Shown: one piece after another, positions 25,401-34,312 of the stretch
Position numbering within the stretch: position 1 is the stretch's first letter
Layout: every line of letters starts with the position of its first letter
NCBI GenBank assembly: GCA_016710325.1
Contig: JADJXK010000002.1
Location: 2,294,001-2,358,000 of the forward strand
Source: Candidatus Leptofilum proximum
GTDB taxonomy: Bacteria; Chloroflexota; Anaerolineae; Promineifilales; Promineifilaceae
Reading direction: 5' to 3'
DNA: 64,000 bases
Position numbers and translations under genes: made by a program
The notes under the pieces: generated by a model
Database searches by the model: none
Told to the model about the DNA's origin: nothing
The model's input: the letters and a program-made list of their open reading frames with translations, nothing else

Positions 25401-26408
25401 TCAGCGGGGCAGCTTGGGGGGGAGCAGCTCGCCGGTCTTGAGGTAGTGGTTGTAGAGGCGGGCATGGAATGCGGCCGTTTTCGCCAATCCCTCCAGCCAA
25501 AAACGGGCAAACCAGTTCGTCTTCCACAGCATCCGGCCGAACATCAGCAGTTCCATTTCGCCTTCGGGCCAGGGTAGATGGGCCTCATAGCCGGTGCGGA
25601 AAGCGGCCAGCAGCCGGGCATACGCCGCCGAATCGCCCACATCTTCGTACAAATCCAGCAGCGCCATGGCCAGGTCGTGCAGGCGATAGCCCCAAATCGT
25701 GTCCTCAAAGTCAAACGGGTAGAGCTGCCCCCGGTAAATTTTGATATTGTCGTGCCACAAATCACAGTGAATGACGCGCACATCAGCCGGGTCGAGCGCG
25801 GTGTAGGTTTGGCTCACAGCCTCGCTCATCTGGCGCAGCGTAGCCTCCGTTTGGGTGTCGTACAGCGCCAGGCTGGCCTCGGCAAACAGCGCATTTTCTT
25901 CGCCGCGTGAGAGATATTGGTCAAACTTTTTGGTGGTGAACCCTTCGGGCGGCTGCCAGCTGGCCCCGTGCTCGTGCAGTTTGGCAAACAGTTCGCCCAT
26001 TTTGGTGATATTTTTGGCGGTCAGCCGCTTGCCCAGCAGCACGCCGGGCAGCCAGCGCATCAACACCGCGTGGCGGTCCGTGGGCGCGCCTGCCGCCTGG
26101 GGAAACACGACGGTGTCCCCGGCTGGCGTGCGCTGCATTTGGGGGACGCAGATGTCGGTGTCGCGGGCCAGGGCATCGAGCCACATCGCTTCAGAAACGG
26201 CCGCATCCACCCCCCGCCACTTTGGGTTGGCTACGCGCAAAGCAAACTGCCGCCCATCATCCGCCCAGACGCGGTAAATGAGATTGGTGTCTGTGCCAAT
26301 GAGTTTGAGGCGAACGGCCGTTACGCCAAACTGCCGCAGCGCATTCTCCGCCAACCCACGCAGCCGCCGCAATTTGCCTTGTAATGACAGTTGTTCGTAT
26401 GGTTTCAA
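25401..26408 (-). CDS. APH/ChoK-type phosphotransferase
   Basis: Kinase-fold protein of 335 aa that would phosphorylate a small hydroxylated compound such as an aminosugar, homoserine or choline. The catalytic loop VIHCDLWHDNIKIY (about residue 205) and the metal site PFDFEDTIWGYRLHDLAM (about residue 225) are intact. The start is TTG at 26408; GAGGAG lies eight bases upstream and no ATG fits as well. It is encoded downstream of the VWA operon on the same strand but separated from it by about 270 bases with a repeat. It is distantly similar to the phosphotransferase at 34428. Confidence 0.85.
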   Translation of the reverse strand: MKPYEQLSLQGKLRRLRGLAENALRQFGVTAVRLKLIGTDTNLIYRVWADDGRQFALRVANPKWRGVDAAVSEAMWLDALARDTDICVPQMQRTPAGDTVVFPQAAGAPTDRHAVLMRWLPGVLLGKRLTAKNITKMGELFAKLHEHGASWQPPEGFTTKKFDQYLSRGEENALFAEASLALYDTQTEATLRQMSEAVSQTYTALDPADVRVIHCDLWHDNIKIYRGQLYPFDFEDTIWGYRLHDLAMALLDLYEDVGDSAAYARLLAAFRTGYEAHLPWPEGEMELLMFGRMLWKTNWFARFWLEGLAKTAAFHARLYNHYLKTGELLPPKLPR

Positions 26409-26682
26409 TGGAAGGCTCCTCTAAACTGGCCTTTATGGCCTGATTTAGAGGCTAAAAATATCAGAGATTACGCGGATGGCAACAACGAATTGGAGTAATC
26501 AGCGAATTATTTAGGACGGTTCAACAATTGTCATGCCCGCGCAGGCGGGCACCCAGGTGTTTCCCAGAGTGGATTCCCGCCCCACGCTTCCGCGGGGGCA
26601 GGCACTTCGCGGAAATGACAGCTACAAAAGTATCAAGCTACTTGAACAGAAAAATTCGTTAATTTCTAAAATTCGTTGTCGT
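26409..26682. other. Intergenic region with TGTCATGCCCG-type repeat
   Basis: Of these 274 bases about a third is a dispersed repeat (26528-26620). The remainder is AT-richer, with a decayed repeat of the GGAGTAATCAGCG type around 26455-26515. No ORF or promoter stands out. Confidence 0.5.
26528..26620. repeat. Dispersed repeat with TGTCAT / ATGACA ends
   Basis: It begins TTGTCATGCCCGCGCAGGCG and ends GCGGAAATGACA, with internal hairpins GCCCGCGCAGGCGGGC and CGCCCCACGCTTCCGCGGG. It belongs to the same broad family as 27769-27840. Confidence 0.75.
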
Positions 26683-27753
26683 CTACGGGTAGCGCCGCCA
26701 TTTGAGGGAGAGAAAAACGGCCGTTCCCACCAACACCACCGCCGCCAGCACAAAAAAGACGCTGATCTCAATCGCTTCTTTCTGCAAGATGATTTGCGTC
26801 GGCAGCTCCTGGAACACTTCCAAAAGCTGATCGGCACTTTCGGCGCGATAATATTCGCCGCCGGTCAGATCGGCCACACCTTGCAGCGTTTCTTCGTCAA
26901 TCACCAGGAAGCGGCGGAAGTTGCCGCCGCCGCCAAAACCACCGCCAAAGCCGCCACCAAAGCCGCCGCCAAAGGCATCACCGCCGAGCTGGGCCCGGGT
27001 GCACACCATCTCGGGAATCTCATCGGTACCAAAGCCGATGGTGTAAATGCGCACCTGCCGGTCGGCCGCCTGCTGCGCCGCATCCAGCGGGCGCGGCCCC
27101 TGGCTGTTGGCCCCATCCGTCAGCAAAACGATGATGTCGGGCTGGTACGTTTCGGCCAGTTCCGTCACTGTCTCTTCTGTTTGCAGATTGAGGCCGCTGG
27201 GGGGAACGGCCGTATTCACCTCAGCAATCGCGTCAATGGACTTCAGCGTGGCGCTGCCAATCGCCGTGCCCAACGACGTGGTCAGATTGGTGATGGCATC
27301 GCGCAAGACGTCTTTGTCGTTGGTGGGCGGCACCACCAGCTCGGCAAACCCGGCAAAGGCCACCAGCCCAATCTGCGTCCCATCGGCCTGCGCCTCCACG
27401 AAGGCCAGCGCCGCCTCCTGGGCCACTGCCAATCGGTTCGGCGGCACGTCCGTGGCACACATGCTGCGCGACACGTCCAGCGCCAAAATGATCGTCGTGC
27501 GGCTCAGCGGCACCTCCACCTCGGCCACGGGGCGCGCCTGGGCCAGAATCAGGCCGGTCAGCCCCAGCAAAAAGAGGGCAAAGGGCAAATGCTGCCGCCA
27601 GCGGGCGCTTTTGGGCAGCGCCTCGCGAATCAGCGACAGGCTGGAGTAGCGCACGGCAAACTTGCGCCGCCGTCGCAGCATCCAGATGTAAATGGCGATG
27701 CTCAGCGGAATGATCAGCAAAAACAGCAGTAACCAGGGCCAAAGAAAATTCAT
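26683..27753 (-). CDS. VWA-domain membrane protein (BatB-like)
   Basis: Protein of 356 aa with membrane helices at both ends (MNFLWPWLLLFLLIIPLSIA and VFFVLAAVVLVGTAVFL) and a von Willebrand A domain between. The metal-ion-dependent adhesion site is visible as LALDVSRSM, with LTDGANS downstream. A glycine-rich (GGGF)n segment at about residues 250-275 is unusual. It is the last gene of the MoxR-DUF58-VWA-VWA cluster and probably forms a membrane complex with its neighbours, as proposed for the Bat system in oxidative stress and aerotolerance. The ATG at 27753 is preferred over a TTG at 27768. Confidence 0.87.
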   Translation of the reverse strand: MNFLWPWLLLFLLIIPLSIAIYIWMLRRRRKFAVRYSSLSLIREALPKSARWRQHLPFALFLLGLTGLILAQARPVAEVEVPLSRTTIILALDVSRSMCATDVPPNRLAVAQEAALAFVEAQADGTQIGLVAFAGFAELVVPPTNDKDVLRDAITNLTTSLGTAIGSATLKSIDAIAEVNTAVPPSGLNLQTEETVTELAETYQPDIIVLLTDGANSQGPRPLDAAQQAADRQVRIYTIGFGTDEIPEMVCTRAQLGGDAFGGGFGGGFGGGFGGGGNFRRFLVIDEETLQGVADLTGGEYYRAESADQLLEVFQELPTQIILQKEAIEISVFFVLAAVVLVGTAVFLSLKWRRYP

Positions 27754-27768
27754 ATCCACATGTTCCAA

Positions 27769-27840
27769 TTGTCATTCCCGCGAAGGCGGGAATCCACCGC
27801 GTTACAAAACCCTGGATGCCCGTTTTCACGGGCATGACAA
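27769..27840. repeat. Dispersed repeat between the two VWA genes
   Basis: It begins TTGTCATTCCCGCGAAGGCG and ends CGGGCATGACAA, so the outer 7 bases form inverted ends. It holds the hairpins TTCCCGCGAAGGCGGGAA and GCCCGTTTTCACGGGC. It interrupts the operon without ending it on the evidence available. Confidence 0.8.
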
Positions 27841-27847
27841 CCTTTTT

Positions 27848-28852
27848 TCATGGAACCCGCCCGAACCAGAGCATCGACAGTGCCGCGCTGACCAGCATAA
27901 ACAGCAGGCTGATTCCCGCCAAAATCGCCGTGATTTCCGTCTGCTCACCGCGAATCGTAAATTGCAAATCAACGTTTTCGTAGATGTCGCGCAGTTCCGC
28001 TTCATTGGCGGCAAAGTAGTACGTACCGTTGGTTAGACTGGCAATCTCTTGCAGCATCGGCTCGTTGAGCTGCGTCACCACGCTGAAGCCATCTATCTCC
28101 AACTGTGCTCCTTCCGGGCTGCCAATGCCCACCGTATAAACCCGCACACCCGCCTCGGCAGCAATCTGGGCAATGGCCAGCGGTTCGGGGAACTCCGTGT
28201 TTTCGCCATCAGACAGCAGCACAATCACCGCCGAAGAAAAATCGTCAATCTGCAGCGCCGCAACGCTTTCGGCCAGGTTGCCTGCTTCCAGCGCGGCCTC
28301 ATCCAGCACGATGGCCTCCCCGGCAATGGCGTTGAGCGCGGTGAAGATGCCCTGCCCCAGCGAGGTGCCGCCTTGCGGGCTGAGCCGATCGATGGTGGAC
28401 AGCACATCAGCTTGCACGTCGGTGGGCGGCTGCACCACCAGGCCACCGTTGCTAAAGGCCACCACGCCGACGCGAATGGTGCTGGGCTGGTTTTCCACAA
28501 ACAGCCGCGCCGCCTCCTTGGCCGCCTCGATGCGGTTTGGCTCTAAATCCTCAGCCAGCATGCTGCTGGAAACATCAAACGCCAGAATGACGGTACCTTC
28601 GATGCGCGGCAGGCTCACAGGCAGCTCCGGCCGGGAGAGGCTGAACAGCAGCAGGGTCAGCCCCACGGCAAACAAGGCGGGTGGCACGTGGCGATGGCGG
28701 CCTACGGCCGTTCCATCCCCACTTTGCACCAAACCGAGCGGGCCTAAAGCGGCCGTACCCTGGTCGCGCAATTTGACCTGCCGCAGGTAATACCAGACCA
28801 GCAGCGGCATGAGCAGCAAAGACAGCAGCATAATCGGCCAGATAAAGGTCAT
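27848..28852 (-). CDS. VWA-domain membrane protein (BatA-like)
   Basis: Protein of 334 aa, the paralogue of the next gene. It has an N-terminal membrane helix, a transmembrane helix near residue 60, a VWA domain with intact metal site (LAFDVSSSMLAEDLEPNR, then LLSDGENTE) and a C-terminal helix. Its ATG overlaps the stop of the DUF58 gene by four bases (ATGA), so translation is coupled. It probably assembles with DUF58 and MoxR proteins at the membrane. The metal-site serines and threonine are conserved, suggesting ligand binding is retained. Confidence 0.9.
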   Translation of the reverse strand: MTFIWPIMLLSLLLMPLLVWYYLRQVKLRDQGTAALGPLGLVQSGDGTAVGRHRHVPPALFAVGLTLLLFSLSRPELPVSLPRIEGTVILAFDVSSSMLAEDLEPNRIEAAKEAARLFVENQPSTIRVGVVAFSNGGLVVQPPTDVQADVLSTIDRLSPQGGTSLGQGIFTALNAIAGEAIVLDEAALEAGNLAESVAALQIDDFSSAVIVLLSDGENTEFPEPLAIAQIAAEAGVRVYTVGIGSPEGAQLEIDGFSVVTQLNEPMLQEIASLTNGTYYFAANEAELRDIYENVDLQFTIRGEQTEITAILAGISLLFMLVSAALSMLWFGRVP

Positions 28853-29763
28853 CGCCGCCGCCTTTTGCGCAGGCTGGCCATGCGCACAATCGCGCCAACC
28901 AGGTCCTCTTCCGTGGAAATACCAAATAAGTCCACCCCGGCCCGCTTCAGCGTGCTTTTGAGCGCTGCTTCACGCCGCTCGGCCGCTTCCAGGAAACGGC
29001 GGCGGAATCCAGGATGCCAGGTATCGACCAAAAGCTGCTCACCCGTCTCCGCATCTTCCACCACAATCATGCCCGCGTCCGGGAGCTGCACTTCACGCGG
29101 GTCCCACAGCCGGATGCCCACCAGCTCATGGCGGCGGTTGAGCAGGTTTAACGGCCGTTCCCACCCCGGTTCGCTGATAAAGTCGGAAATCACAAACACC
29201 AGCGAACGCCGCTTAAACGTGTTCAGCCCGGCATCCAGCAGCTGGCTCAGGTCGGTGGCCACGCCGCCCGCTTCACCCGGCTGGTTTAGAATCGAGCGCA
29301 TGAGGCGCAGCACCTGGTTGCGGCTGCAGCGCGGTGGAATCGTCTGTTCAACCCGGCGGTTGTACAAAATCGCACCTACCCGGTTGCCGCTGCGCACCAG
29401 CAGCCGGGCCAGTGTGGCCACGTACTCTGTCAGCACCAGCTGTTTCGGCCGTGCCGCCGGGCCAAACCCCATCGACGGGCTGAGATCGAGCAAAAACCAG
29501 GCCGTCACGTCCCGGTCCTCCACGTACTGCCGCACGTACGGGCTGTCCATACGCGCCGTCACGTTCCAGTCAATGTGGCGGATATCGTCGTTCGCCTGGT
29601 ATTCGCGAATGTCGGCAAAGTCGATGCCCGTGCCGTAAAACAGGGTGCGATAATCGCCCTGCAGCAGGCCATCGAGCCGCCGGATAACGCGCCACTCCAG
29701 CCGCTGCAATAACTCATCGGGCGAGGCGTGTTTAGGCGTAGGGGCGGCTGTAGGTGCGCTCAT
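28849..29763 (-). CDS. DUF58-domain protein
   Basis: Cytoplasmic protein of 304 aa. The signature DFADIREYQANDDIRHIDWN about residue 50 is the DUF58 core, and WFLLDLSPSMGFG about residue 90 gives a VWA-like DxSxS site. It is encoded with MoxR, whose gene it overlaps by 32 bases, and with the two VWA membrane genes, the standard order of this cluster. I chose the ATG at 29763 because AGAGG lies nine bases upstream. It probably links the MoxR ATPase to the membrane VWA proteins. Confidence 0.9.
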   Translation of the reverse strand: MSAPTAAPTPKHASPDELLQRLEWRVIRRLDGLLQGDYRTLFYGTGIDFADIREYQANDDIRHIDWNVTARMDSPYVRQYVEDRDVTAWFLLDLSPSMGFGPAARPKQLVLTEYVATLARLLVRSGNRVGAILYNRRVEQTIPPRCSRNQVLRLMRSILNQPGEAGGVATDLSQLLDAGLNTFKRRSLVFVISDFISEPGWERPLNLLNRRHELVGIRLWDPREVQLPDAGMIVVEDAETGEQLLVDTWHPGFRRRFLEAAERREAALKSTLKRAGVDLFGISTEEDLVGAIVRMASLRKRRRR

Positions 29764-30742
29764 GCAAAGGTACCTCTGGCTGGGGCACAACGGTCAGAAT
29801 CCGCTTCAACAGCTCATCGCTGGTCACGTTGTCGGCCAGCGCTTCGTAAGACAGCACCAGCCGGTGACGAATCACGTCCAGCGCCAGGTCGCTCACATCC
29901 TGCGGCAGGGCGTAACCGCGTCCACGCAAGAAGGCCAGCGCCCGCGCCGCCAAAATCAGGTTGATGGAGGCGCGTGGGCTGGCGCCAAACAGCAAATACG
30001 GCGCCAGATCGCCCTGGCCCACGGAATGCGGCCGTCTTGTGGCGGTCACCAACTTGACGGCGTACTCCATCAGGGCGGGATCGACATAGACGGCATCTAC
30101 CTCACGTTGCAGCGCCACCAGCTGCTCCGTGTTGATCACCCGCTGCACGGCCTGCACGGCGCTGGTCATACGCTCCACGATGACAAATTCCTCGGTCTGG
30201 CTAGGATAACCCACCAGCACCTTAAGCATAAAGCGGTCCACCTGCGCCTCGGGCAGCGGATAGGTGCCTTCAGACTCGATGGGGTTTTGTGTGGCCATCA
30301 CCAAAAAGGGATTTGGCACTTTGTGCGTTTCGCGGCCAATCGTCACCTGCCGCTCCTGCATCACCTCCAGCAGGGCGCTTTGCACCTTGGCCGGGGCACG
30401 ATTGATCTCGTCGGCCAGCAGCAGGTTGGTGAAGACGGGGCCAAGCGAGGTGTTAAACTCGCCGCTTTTCTGGTTGTAGATGCGCGTGCCGATGAGGTCC
30501 GCGGGCACCAAATCGGGCGTGAACTGGATGCGCTGAAATTCGCCGCCAATCGCTCCGGCCAGGGTTTTGATGGCCATCGTTTTGGCCAGGCCGGGCACGC
30601 CTTCCACCAAAATGTGCCCCCGCGCCAGCAGAGCCACGATGAGCCGCTCCAGTAAATTATCCTGCCCCACGATGATCTTTTTGACCTCGTAAAGCACACG
30701 TTCCATCGGTTTGTCGCTGTCTGGCCTGGGGGTGAAAGTCAT
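29732..30742 (-). CDS. MoxR-family AAA+ ATPase
   Basis: Hexameric AAA+ chaperone of 336 aa that is thought to load metal or remodel VWA-domain partners. Walker A is GVPGLAKT (about residue 50), Walker B is LLLADEINRAPAK with the family signature following, and sensor regions MATQNPIESEGTYPLPEAQ and DRFMLKV are present. GGAG precedes the ATG by eight bases. It is the first gene of a four-gene operon (MoxR, DUF58, BatA-like, BatB-like). Downstream genes overlap or lie close, so they are probably expressed together. Confidence 0.94.
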   Translation of the reverse strand: MTFTPRPDSDKPMERVLYEVKKIIVGQDNLLERLIVALLARGHILVEGVPGLAKTMAIKTLAGAIGGEFQRIQFTPDLVPADLIGTRIYNQKSGEFNTSLGPVFTNLLLADEINRAPAKVQSALLEVMQERQVTIGRETHKVPNPFLVMATQNPIESEGTYPLPEAQVDRFMLKVLVGYPSQTEEFVIVERMTSAVQAVQRVINTEQLVALQREVDAVYVDPALMEYAVKLVTATRRPHSVGQGDLAPYLLFGASPRASINLILAARALAFLRGRGYALPQDVSDLALDVIRHRLVLSYEALADNVTSDELLKRILTVVPQPEVPLHERTYSRPYA

Positions 30743-30757
30743 GGTTTGCTCCGGTCC

Positions 30758-30838
30758 GCCCGGCCATAAATGGCCGGGCTAGTTATGGAAGCCCCGCAGG
30801 GGCTTTATAATTTTAGCCGGGGGCTTCAGCCCTCGGCG
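30758..30838. repeat. Multi-hairpin intergenic repeat (second GCCCGGC copy)
   Basis: GCCCGGCCATAAATGGCCGGGC, then AAGCCCCGCAGGGGCTT, then GCCGGGGGCTTCAGCCCTCGGC. It is related to 2553-2640 and separates the S1C protease gene from the MoxR operon, both on the minus strand. Confidence 0.85.
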
Positions 30839-30844
30839 ACATTA

Positions 30845-31693
30845 TCAATATCGCGGCATTCCGGCCGCGCCCGCCGCCGTGGTAATGGGCACGGCAAAGC
30901 CGATGCCGATGAAGAAGTTTTGTTCGGATGGGTTGGCCAGGGCGGTGACGATGCCAATGACTTCGCCGCGGCGGTTGAGCAGGGGGCCGCCGGAGTTGCC
31001 GGGATTGACGGCCGTATCAAACTGAATCAATCCACTCAATTCCAATTCATGGCTAATCGGCAGGGTGCGGTCGAAGCCGGAAATGACGCCTGCGCTCATG
31101 GAGCCAGCCAGCCCCAGCGGGTTGCCCACGGCGTACGCCTCGTCTCCCACGCGCATGGCGTTGGGGTTGCCCAACACGGCGGGGACGATCACTTCGGGTG
31201 GTTGGGTGGGGGTGAGGACAGCAATATCGTTTTGGGGATCGGCTGTGGCGATAACGGCCGTAGTCTCCGTCCCATCCGCGTAAAAAATCTCAATCTCCGT
31301 GGCCCCCGCCACCACGTGCAGCGAGGTTAAAATAGCCGCCTCAGCATTGATGATGACCCCGCTGCCCACGCCGTTGCCATCTTCGCCCTGCTCGTTTTGC
31401 CCCGTGGTGCGAATCAACACCATCGACGGCAAAATCATCTGGTACACCTGCGACGAATACGACGGCGGCGGCGTGGCCGAAGCCATCGTATCGACCACAA
31501 TCTGGTCAACTTGTTGATCTGTCAGGGGAAGGGGGTCAGGGCAGAGGTTGGAATAAAGCAGCACGCCCAGAAACGCCGCCACGATGCCCGCCGCAAACGG
31601 CCAGCCGCGCCGCAAACCCACTTTGGCCAACGCCCACAAACGCGCCAGCCGAGGTCTTAATTCTCTTGTTACCGAACGGGATTGCTCTTCCAT
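30845..31693 (-). CDS. Membrane-anchored trypsin-like serine protease (S1C, no PDZ)
   Basis: Protein of 282 aa with one N-terminal membrane helix (about residues 30-50) and an extracytoplasmic trypsin fold. The catalytic triad is visible: His in LTSLHVVAGA, Asp in QNDIAVLTP and Ser in NPGNSGGPLLNR. The C-terminus ends soon after the fold, so the PDZ domain of classical DegP/HtrA is absent. It may degrade damaged envelope proteins or act as a site-specific signal protease. It lies on the same strand just upstream of the MoxR operon and could contribute to the same envelope stress programme (inference). Confidence 0.88.
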   Translation of the reverse strand: MEEQSRSVTRELRPRLARLWALAKVGLRRGWPFAAGIVAAFLGVLLYSNLCPDPLPLTDQQVDQIVVDTMASATPPPSYSSQVYQMILPSMVLIRTTGQNEQGEDGNGVGSGVIINAEAAILTSLHVVAGATEIEIFYADGTETTAVIATADPQNDIAVLTPTQPPEVIVPAVLGNPNAMRVGDEAYAVGNPLGLAGSMSAGVISGFDRTLPISHELELSGLIQFDTAVNPGNSGGPLLNRRGEVIGIVTALANPSEQNFFIGIGFAVPITTAAGAAGMPRY

Positions 31694-31913
31694 AGCAAGG
31701 CTTCTTCGGGTTCATTTTATGACAGGACGCGGCTGATTATAGTGTAAAGCTGTTAAGAAAATGTGAACGTTTGTGAAGAAAAGCCAGAGTAAGCCGCAAA
31801 AATCGGACTCTTGCCCACTTTTAACATTAGCAAAAAACCGTTTTCAAAATCGTAGCCGCGGATTCTTTCCGCGCTGAATCAACGCGGAAAGAATCCGCGG
31901 CTACGACCTTATT
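31694..31913. other. Intergenic region with a long perfect hairpin
   Basis: The right part holds the hairpin at 31850-31906. The left part (31700-31800) is AT-rich and should contain the protease promoter; GATTATAGTG near 31734 is only suggestive. Confidence 0.45.
31850..31906. terminator. Perfect 24-bp stem, 9-base loop, downstream of menB
   Basis: The arm 31850-31873 (starting TCGTAGCCGCGG) is exactly complementary to 31883-31906. It begins eight bases beyond the menB stop on the minus strand. There is no clear U-run, so it may be a dispersed repeat acting as a terminator or mRNA 3' guard. Confidence 0.75.
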
Positions 31914-32759
31914 TCATGGAATCCACTTGATGTTTTTGAAGTTGGGTTTGCGCTTTTCCAGGAAGGCGTTGCGGCCTTCTTTGGCTTCGTCGGTCATGTA
32001 GGCCAGGCGGGTGGCTTCCCCGGCAAACACCTGCTGCCCCACCATGCCGTCATCGGTCAGGTTCATGGCAAATTTGAGCATTTTGATGGACGTGGGCGAC
32101 TTGGCCAGGATTTCCTGCGCCCATTGGTACGCCGTGTCTTCCAACTCGTCGTGCGGGATGACGGCGTTGACCATGCCCATCTCGTATGCCTCCTGCGCCG
32201 AGTAGTTACGCCCCAGGAAGAAGATTTCGCGGGCGCGCTTTTGCCCCACCATCTTGGCCAGGTAGGCGGAGCCGTAACCGCCGTCGAAGCTGGTCACGTC
32301 GGCGTCGGTTTGTTTGAAGATGGCGTGTTCCTGGCTGGCCAGGGTGAGATCGCAGACCACGTGCAGGCTGTGGCCACCGCCGACCGCCCAGCCGGGCACG
32401 ACGGCAATCACCACCTTGGGCATGAAGCGCATCAGCCGCTGCACTTCGAGGATGTTCAGCCGGGGCATGCCTTCGTCGTCGACGTAGCCCTGGTGGCCAC
32501 GGGCGTTTTGGTCGCCGCCGCTGCAAAAGGCGTAGACGCCGTCTTTGGGCGACGGCCCTTCGCCACTCAGCAGCACCACGCCAATCGAGGTGTCTTCGCG
32601 GGCGTCAAGGAACGCTTCGTGCAGTTCGGCGACGGTTTTGGGACGAAAGGCGTTGCGCACTTCAGGCCGGTTAAAGGCGATGCGGGCCACGCCGTTAGAT
32701 TTTTTGTAGGTAATGTCTTCGTATTCTTTGACAGTTTGCCAGTTAGGTTTGGTTGTCAT
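31914..32759 (-). CDS. menB: 1,4-dihydroxy-2-naphthoyl-CoA synthase (menaquinone biosynthesis)
   Basis: Crotonase-fold enzyme of 281 aa that closes the second ring of the menaquinone nucleus from o-succinylbenzoyl-CoA. YKKSNGVARIAFNRPEVRNA, the CoA-binding FCSGGDQNARGHQGY and VVPGWAVGGGHSLH oxyanion loop, and TSFDGGYGSAYLAKMVGQK are all characteristic of MenB rather than generic enoyl-CoA hydratase. I chose the ATG at 32759, where AAGGTG lies seven bases upstream. No other men genes are in the window. It is consistent with a menaquinone pool feeding the Rieske/cytochrome b genes nearby (inference). Confidence 0.93.
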   Translation of the reverse strand: MTTKPNWQTVKEYEDITYKKSNGVARIAFNRPEVRNAFRPKTVAELHEAFLDAREDTSIGVVLLSGEGPSPKDGVYAFCSGGDQNARGHQGYVDDEGMPRLNILEVQRLMRFMPKVVIAVVPGWAVGGGHSLHVVCDLTLASQEHAIFKQTDADVTSFDGGYGSAYLAKMVGQKRAREIFFLGRNYSAQEAYEMGMVNAVIPHDELEDTAYQWAQEILAKSPTSIKMLKFAMNLTDDGMVGQQVFAGEATRLAYMTDEAKEGRNAFLEKRKPNFKNIKWIP

Positions 32760-32846
32760 GGATTCACCTTTTTTGGGATGGGACACTGATTTTCACTGGT
32801 TTACACTGATTTTTTGTTAGCGTCCGCGTGCTTTCTCACCCACACC

Positions 32847-32917
32847 CCGGCCCTCTCCCTTGAGAGAGAGGGGGCCTGTTCCCTCCCCCTACCAGGGGGA
32901 GGGTTAGGGAGGGGGTA
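32847..32917. repeat. Two GC-rich hairpin repeats
   Basis: CCCTCTCCCTTGAGAGAGAGGG and CCCTCCCCCTACCAGGGGGAGG stems in series, of a type that is dispersed in many genomes. They fill the gap between menB and the dehydrogenase gene, with a CACTGATTTTCACTGG fragment at 32793-32815. Confidence 0.8.
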
Positions 32918-32921
32918 AAGT

Positions 32922-34118
32922 TTACATAAATGCCTGAATGCCGGTTTGGGCACGGCCGAGGATGAGGGCGTGGATGTCGTGGGTGCCTTCATAAGTGTTC
33001 ACCGCTTCCAGGTTCATGACGTGGCGAATGACGTGGAATTCGTCGGAGATGCCGTTGCCGCCGTGCATGTCACGGGCGGTGCGGGCAATGTCCAGCGCCT
33101 TGCCGCAGGAGTTGCGCTTGACGATGGAGACCATTTCCGGCGTTGCTTTGCCCTCGTCCAGCAGCCGCCCCACACGCAGTGCGCCCTGCAAACCGAGGCT
33201 GATTTCGGTCATCATGTTGGCCAGTTTGAGCTGGATGAGCTGGGTGGCGGCTAACGGCCGTCCAAACTGCGTCCGGTCCAGGGTATACTGCCGCGCCGCG
33301 TGCCAGCAAAATTCGGCCGCGCCCAGCGCCCCCCAACTGATGCCGTAGCGGGCCTTGTTCAGGCAGCCAAACGGCCCCTTCAGCCCCTGCACGTTGGGCA
33401 GCAAATTCTCATCGGGCACGGGCACCTCGTCCATTACAATTTCGCCGGTGATGCTGGCGCGCAGGCTAAACTTGCCTTCGGTCTTGGGCGCGGAGAGGCC
33501 CTTCATCCCTTTTTCCAGGATGAAGCCGCGAATGGTGCCATCTTCGGTGGCGTCGTGGCCGTATGTTTTGGCCCAGACCACAAACACGTCGGCGATGGGT
33601 GAGTTGGTGATCCACATTTTGCTGCCGTGGAGGGTCCAGCCAGCGGCCGTTTTGGTAGCGCGGGTTTCCATGCTGCCGGGGTCGCTGCCGTGGTTGGGTT
33701 CCGTCAGGCCAAAGCAGCCGACCAGTTCGCCGCTGGCCAGTTTGGCCAGATATTTTTGGCGCTGTTCTTCGGTGCCGTAGGCGTAGATGGGGTACATCAC
33801 CAGGGAGCTTTGCACGCTCATGGTGCTGCGGTAGCCGCTGTCCACGCGCTCCACCTCGCGGGCGATGAGACCGTAGCAGACGTGGTTCAGGCCCGCCGCG
33901 CCGTATTCTTCGGGGATAGTCACGCCCAGCAGGCCCATCTCGCCCATCTCGTAAAAGATGTCGCGGTCGAACGTTTCGTGCCGGTTGGCCTCTAAAATGC
34001 GGGGCATGAGTTTGCCCTGGCAGTAGTCGTGGGTCGAGTCCCGGATCATGCGCTCTTCGTCGCTGAGCTGGTCGTTGAGCAGAAAAGGATCGGCCCATTT
34101 AAAGGTTGGTTTGGTCAT
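32922..34118 (-). CDS. Acyl-CoA dehydrogenase, glutaryl-CoA dehydrogenase type
   Basis: FAD enzyme of 398 aa. CFGLTEPNHGSDPGSMETRA and WITNSPIADVFVVWAK are the FAD-contacting motifs, and the region VNTYEGTHDIHALILGRAQTG carries the catalytic Glu of this subfamily (TYEGT). The whole pattern matches GcdH, which oxidises and decarboxylates glutaryl-CoA to crotonyl-CoA in lysine and aromatic breakdown. I chose the ATG at 34118, five bases after GAGAGG; the longer frame is translated from a repeat and would add about 29 non-conserved residues. It lies upstream of menB on the same strand. Confidence 0.9.
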   Translation of the reverse strand: MTKPTFKWADPFLLNDQLSDEERMIRDSTHDYCQGKLMPRILEANRHETFDRDIFYEMGEMGLLGVTIPEEYGAAGLNHVCYGLIAREVERVDSGYRSTMSVQSSLVMYPIYAYGTEEQRQKYLAKLASGELVGCFGLTEPNHGSDPGSMETRATKTAAGWTLHGSKMWITNSPIADVFVVWAKTYGHDATEDGTIRGFILEKGMKGLSAPKTEGKFSLRASITGEIVMDEVPVPDENLLPNVQGLKGPFGCLNKARYGISWGALGAAEFCWHAARQYTLDRTQFGRPLAATQLIQLKLANMMTEISLGLQGALRVGRLLDEGKATPEMVSIVKRNSCGKALDIARTARDMHGGNGISDEFHVIRHVMNLEAVNTYEGTHDIHALILGRAQTGIQAFM

Positions 34119-34165
34119 AATTGCCTCTCTCATCTTGAATCTTTCGGATTTCATGGAGTTTAACT

Positions 34166-34227
34166 TGTGAAACGTAAAACGTGAAACGTGATTGGGAAAG
34201 ATCACTCCTCACGTTTCACGTTTCACG
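34166..34227. repeat. Hairpin repeat, GTGAAACGTGAAACGTGA family (C family)
   Basis: GTGAAACGTAAAACGTGAAA pairs with TTCACGTTTCACG units on the right. Each arm is a tandem of a 7-base unit. A second copy is at 48044-48108. Confidence 0.88.
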
Positions 34228-34312
34228 CCTCATTCATCTCACGAAATCTAAAAGAACTACATTTTTTTGAATGGTATCTGCGTTTGAGGGAGCTGACCAA
34301 AACTCAGGTTGT

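Noticed and set aside
25325..25510. Small frame with FFTAKDAKSAKFLEFLCV
   Set aside because: This is the translation of the GCAAAG hairpin repeat, a common false protein in many databases.
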